Source of the DNA: Clostridiales bacterium
Lineage (GTDB): Bacteria; Bacillota; Clostridia; Oscillospirales; Oscillospiraceae
Assembly: GCA_021203685.1 (NCBI GenBank)
Contig: JAJQAS010000288.1
Coordinates: 1-19,139 of the forward strand
Direction of reading: 5' to 3'
DNA: 19,139 bases
The translations under genes and the position numbers were made by a program. Every line of letters starts with the position of its first letter. The stretch's first letter is position 1. This document shows positions 1 to 7,084 of the stretch, one piece after another. Below the pieces are notes generated by a model that worked only from the letters and a program-made list of their open reading frames with translations, searched no databases and had not been told where the DNA came from.

Positions 1-26
1 TCTCACGCAAGTCTTCTTTTGTTTTT

Positions 27-359
27 TCACTGTCTACTTGACAGGGGGCACTTCATACACGGCGCATGGGGCATTTCATAGATGACATACTCAATGCCGC
101 CCATCTTTCCGTCCTCCCAGCGGAGCTGGTGCCGCTCCAGATAGCCGCACTGTTCCAGTTCCTGCAAGGTCTTGACGATGGAATCCTTGCCCTCCTTGCA
201 AATAGCCACCAGCCCCCGGACGCTGTAATCCCAGCTTTCCGGTAGGCTCAGGCAGAGGGACAAAAGGCCCTTTGCCTTCAGCGTCAAGTTCTGGTCTCTC
301 AGGTGGTAGTTGCTCATAGTCGTATAGTTGGTATTTTTCTCAACGCGAAATACTGGCAT
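27..359 (-). CDS. Helix-turn-helix (replication-initiator-like) protein of a conjugative element, probably truncated
   Basis: This 110-residue protein opens with MPVFRVEKNTNYT and has a winged-helix core (about residues 20-90) containing NLTLKAKGLLSLCLSLP, a sequence I recognise from helix-turn-helix proteins of clostridial integrative elements. Those proteins usually run well past 200 residues. Here the reading frame stops soon after the VIYEMP segment, so a C-terminal truncation or frameshift is likely. Another frame just past the stop would read SEKTKEDLRE, which looks more like a natural continuation. The start at 359 is set by GGAGA overlapping the stop of the upstream gene (363-563), so the two are probably translationally coupled. 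The role in the element (replication or regulation) is inferred from family context only. Confidence 0.65.
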   Translation of the reverse strand: MPVFRVEKNTNYTTMSNYHLRDQNLTLKAKGLLSLCLSLPESWDYSVRGLVAICKEGKDSIVKTLQELEQCGYLERHQLRWEDGKMGGIEYVIYEMPHAPCMKCPLSSRQ

Positions 360-362
360 TTT

Positions 363-563
363 TTATCTCCTGTCTCCCTTGCGGCGGTTGTGCTTGCGGT
401 AGGGGCAGCGCTTGTAGCGGCACCGGACGCCCCGCCTCCCGTGGATGTGAACCCGGCAGAACCGGCAGTTGGGAAATTTCCCGTCACGACTCTTGTCGTA
501 CCAGACTTTGGCTTCATCGTCCAGGGCAAAGCCGTCCTTGGTGTAATCCCGTTTTTCCATCAT
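363..563 (-). CDS. Small Arg/Cys-rich protein of the integrative element, function unknown
   Basis: This 66-residue basic protein starts MMEKRDYTKDGF and ends in an Arg/Lys-rich tail. Four cysteines in the second half (a CxxC followed by CxxxxC) suggest a small metal-binding fold; no named family was recognised. The start at 563 is chosen because GGAGG lies 9 nt upstream on the coding strand. The frame is open back to an ATG at 632, but that would include the arm of an inverted repeat and has no good ribosome-binding site. Its TAA stop is embedded in the ribosome-binding site of the helix-turn-helix gene that follows, indicating one operon. Confidence 0.55.
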   Translation of the reverse strand: MMEKRDYTKDGFALDDEAKVWYDKSRDGKFPNCRFCRVHIHGRRGVRCRYKRCPYRKHNRRKGDRR

Positions 564-600
564 CTTAGCATTCCTCCAATCTGGATTTGGGCAAAAAGAA

Positions 601-639
601 AGAGCGTATATCTGCTCCATGTTGGGCGACATACGCTCT
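601..639. repeat. 9-bp perfect inverted repeat upstream of the element genes
   Basis: The arms AGAGCGTAT (601-609) and ATACGCTCT (631-639) are perfect complements around a 21-nt loop. There is no T-tract, so it is not a normal terminator. Its place just upstream of the first element gene would suit a regulator-binding site, an attenuator-like structure or a recombinase or transfer site; which one cannot be decided from sequence. Confidence 0.45.
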
Positions 640-652
640 ATGTAGGTCTTTA

Positions 653-672
653 CAGAAAGCGGTTGCTTTCTG
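653..672. repeat. Perfect 8-bp hairpin with GGTT loop
   Basis: CAGAAAGC (653-660) pairs perfectly with GCTTTCTG (665-672) across a GGTT loop. It lies between the putative element end and the first element gene. No run of T follows on either strand. It may be a protein-binding dyad or an RNA structure in the leader of the element operon. Confidence 0.45.
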
Positions 673-713
673 ATTTGCGGTCAGAATAATTCCGAAATAA
701 CGTTAAATGCTCC

Positions 714-875
714 CTATTTTATCACTATCTTTTGTGTTCTTATTATGACACCACCGTCCTTATGCACAGTAGACTTTGAGATTCCAAACTCCTTCGCAGC
801 CATCCGCACGGTGGCCCGATTCTCGATGATATACCGGGCCACCGCCGCAGCCCGCTCCTCCATATCCTGCTTCAT
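714..875 (-). pseudogene. spoIIID: spoIIID, 5' fragment cut within the recognition helix
   Basis: SpoIIID is the small DNA-binding regulator of the mother-cell sporulation programme. The first 40 codons read MKQDMEERAAAVARYIIEN, then ATVRMAAKEFGISKSTVHKD, a close match to the SpoIIID N-terminus and its helix-turn-helix. The start at 875 has GGAG 8 nt upstream. After the conserved VHKD (ending at 756) the family's VTERLP and basic C-terminal helix are absent. Thirteen unrelated codons lead to a TAG at 714-716. Full-length SpoIIID is roughly 80-95 residues, so this 53-residue product lacks part of the recognition helix and all of the C-terminal DNA-contacting region. The break coincides with the presumed end of the integrative element. 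Whether the missing half lies at the element's other end cannot be seen here. Confidence 0.8.
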
Positions 876-1028
876 GGCAACCACTCCAGACCGCCGGGCG
901 AAATGCCCGGCTGTTGGAGCCTATGAAGGGAAGGGTTGTTTTATGCCCGATGCGGCTGTTCAGGCTGCACACAAAGGAGTGGCGCCTCGTAGTTTTCCCT
1001 GATATACAGCAAATTGCACAAATATACC

Positions 1029-1068
1029 TTTACAAGCCATAGGTCATATGTCATATTGTGTGTATACT
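1029..1068 (+). promoter_or_regulatory. Possible promoter of the cas operon
   Basis: Two weak candidates overlap. One is TTTACA (1029-1034), 17 nt, then CATATT (1052-1057). The other is TATACT at 1063-1068 without a good -35 box. Either would start transcription at or beyond the ATG at 1048, which favours the cas3 start at 1136. The surrounding stretch 876-1135 otherwise holds only the spoIIID upstream region, including a GCCGGGC/GCCCGGC hairpin at 893-911. Confidence 0.3.
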
Positions 1069-2010
1069 GATACCAATGAAAAGGATAGGATTTCTATTCA
1101 TTGCAAGAGTGTCACCCTGAAGTGGAGGGATGCGCATGTACGCACACAAACGAAAGTCGGACAAAAAAACCAGGACTGGGGGCAACACTGCCAAAATGTT
1201 GCGCATCTCTGTCTTTTAGCAGCCAGCAGACTGAGGCTGGAAAGCCTGGCAAAGCTGATCGGGCTTCTGCATGATTTTGGAAAAGGCACACAGGACTGGC
1301 AGGACTATTTGTTCGACATCGGGCACAAACACCCGCCCCATGCGGCGCTGGGCGCGCTCTACGCCTGGCGGCGCTGGGGAGAATCGGAACAGGACGTGAA
1401 AAAGCGGCGCACCGCCCAACTGATTTCTCTTTGTATTGCCGGACACCACGCCGGGCTGCAGGACTGTCTGAATAAGGCCGGGGAATCTCCCTTTTTAGAC
1501 GATTTGCAGAAGCAATCAGAAGCGTATTACCAGGAGGCTCAGGGGAATTATTACGCAGAAGTTGCTTCTGCTGCAGAACTGGATGAGCTATTCTGCGCCG
1601 CCTGCCAGGAGCTGGACGCATTTGGACTGAGGAACCGCCCTTTTCCCTGGGGGATGCTGGCCAGGCTGCTGCTGAGCATCCTCGTGGACGCGGACAGATG
1701 GGATTCCGCCTGCTTTGAAAACGATGAGGATCCCTTTGCGGCGTCACAGAAAGCGCTGCCCGATTGGACAGTCTTTTGGCAGAGCTGGAGCAATATCTTG
1801 AGCATCCTGAGTGCTTTCCCAAACAAGGAGCGCTGGCTGAGACCCGGTGGGCGGTATCTGAGTGGTGCAGGGCCGCGGGCAGTGCCGGTCCTGGCATTTA
1901 CACCCTGTCTGTTCCCACCGGAGGGGGCAAAACCTATTCCAGCCTGCGGTTTGCCCTGGCACAGGCCCAGGAAAACGGGATGCAGCGCATTTTTTACATC
2001 ATTCCCATGA
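1048..2010 (+). CDS. cas3: Cas3 HD-nuclease fragment (open frame of the broken gene)
   Basis: This frame encodes 320 residues. Only about residues 41-240 are Cas3: the HD metal-binding motifs are H47, H75-D76 with K79, and GHH at 132-134. Residues 1-28 have no Cas3 resemblance and the ATG at 1048 has no clear ribosome-binding site. They are probably read-through of the upstream region ahead of the true start at 1136. Residues after about 240 are out-of-frame read-through of helicase sequence. If translated, it could be a stand-alone HD nuclease, but the spurious tail makes stability doubtful. Confidence 0.5.
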   Translation: MSYCVYTDTNEKDRISIHCKSVTLKWRDAHVRTQTKVGQKNQDWGQHCQNVAHLCLLAASRLRLESLAKLIGLLHDFGKGTQDWQDYLFDIGHKHPPHAALGALYAWRRWGESEQDVKKRRTAQLISLCIAGHHAGLQDCLNKAGESPFLDDLQKQSEAYYQEAQGNYYAEVASAAELDELFCAACQELDAFGLRNRPFPWGMLARLLLSILVDADRWDSACFENDEDPFAASQKALPDWTVFWQSWSNILSILSAFPNKERWLRPGGRYLSGAGPRAVPVLAFTPCLFPPEGAKPIPACGLPWHRPRKTGCSAFFTSFP

Positions 2011-3518
2011 ACACCATCCTCGACCAGAACGCGAAGGACATTCGGAAGGCACTGCACGATTACCCCTCCATCCTGGAGCACCACTCCAACGTGGTGCTGG
2101 AGGACGAAAAGGAGGACAAACGCCATCGCAGGCTGACCGAGCGCTGGGACAGCGACATCATTTTGACCAGTCTGGTGCAGTTCCTGGACGCACTGTTTCA
2201 GGGTGGGAACAGCAAGGCGCGGCGGATGCACCGGCTCACCCACTCCGTTCTGATTTTCGACGAAATTCAGGCGCTGCCCAAAAAGTGCCGTGGTCTGTTC
2301 CGGGAGGCTGTCAAGTTTCTGGTGTGCTATTGCCACTGTACGGTGCTTCTCTGCACCGCCACCCAGCCGAATTTGAGATTGAAAGCCAGGGAGCTGGTTC
2401 CAGACCCGGGCGCGCTGTATCAGCGATTGAAGCGGGTGGAGTACCTGCCCCAGCTGCAGCAGCGCACCTACCAGGACGCCGCCGATGACATTGCGGCAAT
2501 GGTGTGCGAAAAACGTTCCGTTCTCACCATTGTCAACACAAAACCCGCCGCCTGGCACGTCTACGAAGGGGTCTTCCAGCGGCTAAACGCATCCGGTTAT
2601 TGTTTTACCGAGATTCAACAGGGGCTTTCGGATGAGGAGTTGAAAGCCCGCGCAAAAGCGTGCCCCCCGGGGGAGGTCCTTTGCGTCCATCTCTCCACCC
2701 TCATGTGTCCCATGCACCGGAAAGAGGTTCTGCGCTGGGTCAAGGCGTGGCTGAATGAGCGCAAGCTGGTCTGCTGCGTCTCCACTGCCCTCATCGAGGC
2801 CGGCATCAACGTCTCCTTCCCCGTGGTCGTGCGCAGCCTTGCTGGAATACCCAGCATCATCCAGGCAGCAGGGCGCTGCAACCGGAACTTTGAATGGGAG
2901 TTGGGGCAGGTTTATCTGTGGAACCTGGCGGATGAAGAGCTCGGAAGCCTGCCGGACATTCGGAAGGGGAAGGATTTCACTCAGAGCCTGCTGGGGAACG
3001 GAACGCTTGCCTACCGCCTGGACAGCCTGGAGATTGTAGACGCCTACTTCAAAAAAGAGAGAAGCGACAGCCAGACACAGGAAGAGGAAAACTATCCTTA
3101 CCCAGATTGGAAGACCGACCTGGTCACCATGCTTTCAGACAACCGAGACTGCACAAAGTCCGGACAGCCGCTGCCGAAGGGCCTCAGCAAATGGCTCCTC
3201 CAGAGTTTCCGCGCCGCCGGTGAGGCGTTTCATGTCATCGACCAGCAGACCAAACCCGTGCTGGTTCCCTATGGCAAAGGCGCAGAACTGATACAAATGC
3301 TGGAAAGCAACCACACCATGCAGGAGGAAATCGCCTGCCTGAAACAGGCCCAGCTGTACAGCGTCAACCTGTTTGACCAGATTTATGACCGGCTGGCGCG
3401 GGAGGGAGCGCTGCGCCCTCTGGGAGAGACCGGCGTGGTGGCGCTGCAGGCAGAGAATTACAACGCCTCTGGCGGGGTCAGCACCGAACCGAAAGAATTG
3501 GAACTGCTCACTTACTAA
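1136..3518 (+). pseudogene. cas3: cas3 (type I-C HD nuclease-helicase), broken by two one-base losses
   Basis: Cas3 unwinds and degrades DNA marked by Cascade. Homology spans three frames. An ATG at 1136 with GGAGGG 6 nt upstream gives MYAHKRKSDKK, the usual MYAH-type Cas3 beginning. At the seven-A run 1163-1169 the frame must shift by one to continue NQDWGQHCQNVAHLC. The HD domain follows with LLHDFGK and GHHAG. At about 1768-1777 a second shift is needed, where the sequence around CTTTTGG continues as LAELEQYLEH. The helicase then has PTGGGKT (Walker A), FDEIQ, CTATQP and GRCNRN. Both lesions fit one base missing from a homopolymer (A8 to A7, T5 to T4), so they are either real decay or assembly errors. 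If real, no full Cas3 is made. Confidence 0.85.
1764..3518 (+). CDS. cas3: Cas3 helicase fragment (SF2, DEAD-like)
   Basis: This is an open frame of up to 584 residues carrying the whole superfamily-2 helicase part of Cas3. It has Walker A PTGGGKT at residues 51-57, FDEIQ at 165-169 in place of the DExH box, CTATQP at 197-202, and the motif V-VI region STALIEAGI to GRCNRN near residue 370. It includes the C-terminal accessory domain, with a stop at 3518. The only start near the beginning is a TTG at 1764 without a convincing ribosome-binding site, so it most likely represents the downstream half of the broken cas3. cas5c begins 24 nt later. Confidence 0.6.
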   Translation: MDSLLAELEQYLEHPECFPKQGALAETRWAVSEWCRAAGSAGPGIYTLSVPTGGGKTYSSLRFALAQAQENGMQRIFYIIPMNTILDQNAKDIRKALHDYPSILEHHSNVVLEDEKEDKRHRRLTERWDSDIILTSLVQFLDALFQGGNSKARRMHRLTHSVLIFDEIQALPKKCRGLFREAVKFLVCYCHCTVLLCTATQPNLRLKARELVPDPGALYQRLKRVEYLPQLQQRTYQDAADDIAAMVCEKRSVLTIVNTKPAAWHVYEGVFQRLNASGYCFTEIQQGLSDEELKARAKACPPGEVLCVHLSTLMCPMHRKEVLRWVKAWLNERKLVCCVSTALIEAGINVSFPVVVRSLAGIPSIIQAAGRCNRNFEWELGQVYLWNLADEELGSLPDIRKGKDFTQSLLGNGTLAYRLDSLEIVDAYFKKERSDSQTQEEENYPYPDWKTDLVTMLSDNRDCTKSGQPLPKGLSKWLLQSFRAAGEAFHVIDQQTKPVLVPYGKGAELIQMLESNHTMQEEIACLKQAQLYSVNLFDQIYDRLAREGALRPLGETGVVALQAENYNASGGVSTEPKELELLTY

Positions 3519-3542
3519 ACACATAAAAGGAGGCATCTGCCA

Positions 3543-4325
3543 TTGAAAGTGAGAAATCAAATTGAATACACTGTCTGGGGCTGTTACGCGCTGTTCAGCG
3601 ACCCGGTCACCCGCATGGGCGGCGAAAAATGCAGCTACATGGTGCCCACCTACCAGGTGCTGAAAGGCATCACCGAGAGCATCTACTGGAAACCATCCAT
3701 AATTTGGGTGGTGGATGAGGTGCGCATCATGAAACCCATCCGCACGGAATCCAAAAGCATCCGCCCCATCAGTTATTCAACAGAGCTGAACCACTTTAGC
3801 TATAAAAAGCCGAAGAACACCCTGTCGATTTACAATTACCTGGCGGATGTGTCCTATCAAGTGCGTGCCCATTTTATCTTCAATGAAAATCGCCGCTCAG
3901 ACCTGGGGCAGGATTTCAACGAGAACAAGCACCACAACATTGCCAGACGCATGGTGGAAAAAGGCGGTCGCCGGGATATTTTCCTGGGCACGCGGGAGTG
4001 TCAGGGGTATGTGGAGCCGTGCGTTTTCGGCAGCGGTGAAGGGTTTTACGACCATTACGGGGAACTGAGCTTTGGCGTTATGTTTCACGGGTTCGACTAC
4101 GCGGACGAGACGGGGGAAGGCGCATTGGCTACCCGATTTTGGAACGCGAAGATGTCGGACGGTGTCATCCGGTTCCCTGCGCCCTGGGACATCCCGGAGG
4201 AGATGAAGCAGACTGTGCGCCGCCCGGTGCGGATCAGGCAATTCAGCAAAGAATTGGGGAACTTCTCCGGGCTGGAGGAAGAATCCCTCCGGCAGGAACT
4301 GGCCGAGATAGAGGGGGACGTGTAA
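3543..4325 (+). CDS. cas5c: Cas5c (Cas5d), type I-C crRNA-processing endoribonuclease
   Basis: In type I-C systems, which lack Cas6, Cas5c cuts pre-crRNA in the repeat and stays on the 5' handle in the Cascade complex. The 260 residues show the family's N-terminal RRM-like part (YTVWGCYALFSDPVTR, then TYQVLKGITESIYWKP). A Lys-His pair in ENKHHNIARRM (K129-H130) matches the catalytic Lys-His of characterised Cas5d enzymes. The C-terminal FRxP-type repair of the fold ends in an acidic tail. The start is a TTG at 3543 with AAGGAGG 9 nt upstream. The TAA stop directly touches the cas8c ATG, so the two are co-translated. No damage is visible; this protein looks functional. Length is normal to slightly long for the family (about 220-250). 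Confidence 0.93.
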   Translation: MKVRNQIEYTVWGCYALFSDPVTRMGGEKCSYMVPTYQVLKGITESIYWKPSIIWVVDEVRIMKPIRTESKSIRPISYSTELNHFSYKKPKNTLSIYNYLADVSYQVRAHFIFNENRRSDLGQDFNENKHHNIARRMVEKGGRRDIFLGTRECQGYVEPCVFGSGEGFYDHYGELSFGVMFHGFDYADETGEGALATRFWNAKMSDGVIRFPAPWDIPEEMKQTVRRPVRIRQFSKELGNFSGLEEESLRQELAEIEGDV

Positions 4326-7079
4326 ATGGGATGGATGCAAAAGCTGTGCGAAGCGTATGACGTCGGGATCGTCAGCGACCAGCGCAGGGAAAAAACACCT
4401 CTGGTTTCCGTGGGGTTTGTCCGAAAAAGCGTAAAATACCACATCATTCTGACAATGGATGGGCAGTTTGTCTCTGTGGATGAACCAAAGGAGAAGCGGA
4501 ACGAAAACGACAAAAAGGTTCAGTCGCCAATACTGGAGATCCCCAGCACACCCCAGGCGGAAAGTCGAACCGGAACCCAGGCAGCGCCCTATCCTCTGTC
4601 GGAGGGACTAAATTATCTGGTCTACGAGGACGAGCGTAATCGAACTCGGTTTGAGGCTTACATGGAGCAGCTAAAAGCGTGGTGCGACCAGCCGGACGCC
4701 CCGGCCTGCCTGCAGGCGGTTTATGCCTATCTGGACAAACACACCCTGCTCTCCGATTTGAACACCCAGCCGAATTTGAAGGTAAGTTATTACAAAGATT
4801 CGGAAAATCATCAGGGGGAAGGAACTGACTGGAAGGCGATGGTCTGCTTTTCCGTCCAGTCCCAGGACATGACCTCAGATGACCTCTGGCGGCGGGACGA
4901 TATAAAGGAGAGTTGGAGCCGGTATTATATGCAGCATCTGCCGGGAGAGGAAAAACTCTGCTATGTAGAGGGCAAAGTCCTTCCTGTCACGACAAATTAT
5001 CCCAAGGTACAGGGGAACGCAAAGCTGATTTCCGCAAAGGACGCCACTTTCCCATTCAAATACAAGGGGCGTTTTACTGCCGCCCACAGTGCAGCCCGTA
5101 TCAGCACCAGCGCCATGATTCGCGCCCACAATGCCCTTTCATGGCTGATCAAACGCCAAGGATTGGAAGAATACGACATGACTTGGGTGGTCTGGAACAC
5201 CAACGGCGCAAAAATGCGTGTTCCTGTGGATGATGCAAATTCGTTTGTATATCAGTTGGATGATGCAAGTGACTTAGCGGAAAAAGACGAGTACGATGAA
5301 TATGACGATGAATATGAATACGAGGATGAAAACAGCAAACCAACTGTTGATACATTTGATGGATACGCCGAGCAGGTAAACCAAGCGGCGCTTGGTTATG
5401 AGTATGACCTGGTGCGCTATGATACAGAGCGGGTCAACTATGTTTGCATCCTTGGACTGAGAAAGCCAACGCTGACCGATGGACGGTTATCCATTTCCTA
5501 TTACCAGGAATGTCCCGGCAACGACTATGTGGAGCGGCTGGCGGACTGGCGCTTACACTGCTGCTGGTGGGGCCGCTATAACCCAACTACAGAGACAAGG
5601 GAAATCACAACACCTGTCCCAACGAAGATCGCAATCGCTGTGATGGGGCGCAATGCTGTAGAAATCGCACAGGGAAAGAAAAAAGGTGGTTCTAAGGACA
5701 CTGACCCGCAAGAAACAAAGCGTATGCGCCAGTTGATGTCTCAGTTGATGATGTGCATTGTAGACAAGCAGCCGCTGCCCCCAAGCCTGGTAAACAGCGC
5801 CTTTTATCGGTGCTGCAACCCGCTGTCGTTTACCGGCGAAAAGGAAAAAGGGTGGGACAGGAACGGGTGGAACCAAAGCGTCAACACCACTTGCGCCCTG
5901 ATTTCCTGTTTCCAAAAACGCGGGAGCAACGAGGTATTTCCGCCGGAACTGCAAACCGCCTCCCGGAACCGGGATTATTTGTATGGCAGGTTGCTCGCTG
6001 TTGCGGATTTGATGGAGGAACAGGTGATGAAGCGTCAAAAGGACAGCTCCACGGACAAACCCCGTCCCACCAACGCGATTCGTCTGACACAGCGATTTGC
6101 CCAGCGTCCCTTTGACACCTGGCAGATGATTCATGAAAAGCTACTCCCCACTTTTCAAACTGCGGGCGAGGAGGCCAAACGTTACCAAATCGCCTTTGAG
6201 GAAATCGAGGGTCTGTTTTTGGAGAATGAGAGGGTTCAAAAAGACCCGCTCTCTATGGCGTTCTTGCAGGGCTATTCCAGCCAGCGACAGGCGTGGTTCA
6301 CAAAAAGGGAGAAGGGCGGAAACAAACCGGAAGAGGCGATGGAGCCGATTTTGTACGAAGTTCCGACCAGCCGCTCTCAGCTTTACGGCTGTCTGTTGGC
6401 CATTGCAGACCGGGTCGAACTGGAGGCCAGCGACGGCGAACGGCTTGGAAGCACCAACGCCATGCAGATGATGCCGACGTTTGCCGCAAGACCCCATAAG
6501 AGCTGGGGTCATCTGCATGACAATCTGCTCCCCTATCTGGAAAAGCTGAGAGAGAAATCCGGTTATTACCAGTCTTTGATTGGCAAAGTGGAAGCGCAGT
6601 TTTCTCAGGCAGACCGGGAATCGACCGAGCCGCTGGACAGCAGCTACCTCCACGGCTATTACGGGATGCTCCGCACTTTCTACCGGAAAACACAGTACCT
6701 CTGGACTCCGCAGCCCTGGCAGGAGACCGCCGAAGACCCGCGGAGCCTCTGGTATGGCCGGATGCTGGGCGCGGCAGAATGGCTGGAGCGGCGGATGCTG
6801 CTCATCCGGGCAGGCGGCGTGCCAGAAAACGTGGAGCAGCGCGCCACCAACGCGCTGCGCTATATGGCGGCCTTTGCCCGTCAACCGGCGACTACTTGGG
6901 CATATCTGAAAGTCAAGCTCCAGCCCTACCTGCGGTATGGGGCGGAGCGCACAGCCGCCAGCACCCTGATGGAACAGCTGGAAGAACAGATCTCACAGAA
7001 CGGTTGGGACAACAACGCACCCCTGAACAGCAGCTATCTGCATGGTTACTATGCGGAACGAAACAGAAAAGGAGAATGA
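4326..7079 (+). CDS. cas8c: Cas8c (Csd1), large Cascade subunit with triplicated C-terminal domain
   Basis: Cas8c recognises the PAM and anchors the type I-C Cascade. Residues 1 to about 545 match Csd1: MGWMQKLCEAYDVG, SYYKDSENH, AHSAARIS, NALSWLI, VVWNTNGAKMRVP and RLSISYYQECPGNDYVERL. Csd1 proteins usually have about 550-700 residues; this one has 917. The extra length is mainly two additional copies of the C-terminal helical (Cas11-like) domain: about residues 548-657, 682-787 and 805-912. A second oddity is an Asp/Glu/Tyr-rich insert at about 318-336. In type I-C the Cas11c small subunit is made from an internal start in cas8c, and a good SD-ATG lies at 6014-6029. The frame is uninterrupted over 2.7 kb, which argues for purifying selection. 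cas7c begins at or just past its stop. Confidence 0.93.
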   Translation: MGWMQKLCEAYDVGIVSDQRREKTPLVSVGFVRKSVKYHIILTMDGQFVSVDEPKEKRNENDKKVQSPILEIPSTPQAESRTGTQAAPYPLSEGLNYLVYEDERNRTRFEAYMEQLKAWCDQPDAPACLQAVYAYLDKHTLLSDLNTQPNLKVSYYKDSENHQGEGTDWKAMVCFSVQSQDMTSDDLWRRDDIKESWSRYYMQHLPGEEKLCYVEGKVLPVTTNYPKVQGNAKLISAKDATFPFKYKGRFTAAHSAARISTSAMIRAHNALSWLIKRQGLEEYDMTWVVWNTNGAKMRVPVDDANSFVYQLDDASDLAEKDEYDEYDDEYEYEDENSKPTVDTFDGYAEQVNQAALGYEYDLVRYDTERVNYVCILGLRKPTLTDGRLSISYYQECPGNDYVERLADWRLHCCWWGRYNPTTETREITTPVPTKIAIAVMGRNAVEIAQGKKKGGSKDTDPQETKRMRQLMSQLMMCIVDKQPLPPSLVNSAFYRCCNPLSFTGEKEKGWDRNGWNQSVNTTCALISCFQKRGSNEVFPPELQTASRNRDYLYGRLLAVADLMEEQVMKRQKDSSTDKPRPTNAIRLTQRFAQRPFDTWQMIHEKLLPTFQTAGEEAKRYQIAFEEIEGLFLENERVQKDPLSMAFLQGYSSQRQAWFTKREKGGNKPEEAMEPILYEVPTSRSQLYGCLLAIADRVELEASDGERLGSTNAMQMMPTFAARPHKSWGHLHDNLLPYLEKLREKSGYYQSLIGKVEAQFSQADRESTEPLDSSYLHGYYGMLRTFYRKTQYLWTPQPWQETAEDPRSLWYGRMLGAAEWLERRMLLIRAGGVPENVEQRATNALRYMAAFARQPATTWAYLKVKLQPYLRYGAERTAASTLMEQLEEQISQNGWDNNAPLNSSYLHGYYAERNRKGE
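5967..7061 (+). repeat. Three diverged tandem copies of the Cas8c C-terminal (Cas11-like) domain
   Basis: The copies lie at about 5967-6296, 6369-6686 and 6738-7061, each encoding 105-110 residues. Shared landmarks recur in the same order. First is an opening helix: LYGRLLAVAD, LYGCLLAIAD, WYGRMLGAAEW. Then TNAIRLTQRFAQRP, TNAMQMMPTFAARP, TNALRYMAAFARQP. Then a KLLPTF, NLLPYL or KLQPYL helix, and finally a closing LQGY, SSYLHGYY or SSYLHGYY. Copies 2 and 3 are most alike at the end. Divergence is substantial at DNA level, so the duplication is old rather than an assembly artefact. Confidence 0.85.
6014..6029 (+). promoter_or_regulatory. Candidate internal ribosome-binding site and start codon for a Cas11c-like product
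   Basis: GGAGG at 6014-6018 lies 8 nt ahead of an in-frame ATG at 6027 (Met568 of Cas8c). Initiation here would give a 350-residue protein carrying most of domain copy 1 plus copies 2 and 3. Internal initiation producing Cas11c is established for type I-C cas8c genes. In this case GGAGGA also encodes Met-Glu-Glu, so chance is possible. Confidence 0.35.
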
Positions 7080-7084
7080 TGATT

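Larger units (their letters stand above)
1..755. mobile_element. End of an integrative (probably conjugative) element, partial
   Basis: Inferred, not proven. Two leftward genes (27-359 and 363-563) resemble the small helix-turn-helix and Cys-rich genes found near the ends of clostridial conjugative elements. They are followed by about 150 nt of AT-richer DNA with several inverted repeats. The host gene spoIIID then begins in the middle of its coding sequence, with recognisable homology stopping at about 756. The simplest reading is that the element's right end lies near 714-756 and its body continues beyond the left edge. No integrase, relaxase or second attachment site is in the window, so the recombinase family and exact core cannot be named. 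A plain deletion joining unrelated DNA to spoIIID is the alternative. Confidence 0.45.

Noticed and set aside
1768..1780. Programmed frameshift joining the Cas3 HD and helicase parts
   Set aside because: The site lacks a proper X XXY YYZ heptamer and no strong downstream structure is seen; a lost T in the T run is simpler, and a second lesion exists at the A7 run.
1551..2558. 335-codon minus-strand frame over the cas3 region
   Set aside because: It lies antisense to clear HD and helicase motifs and has no domain or ribosome-binding site.
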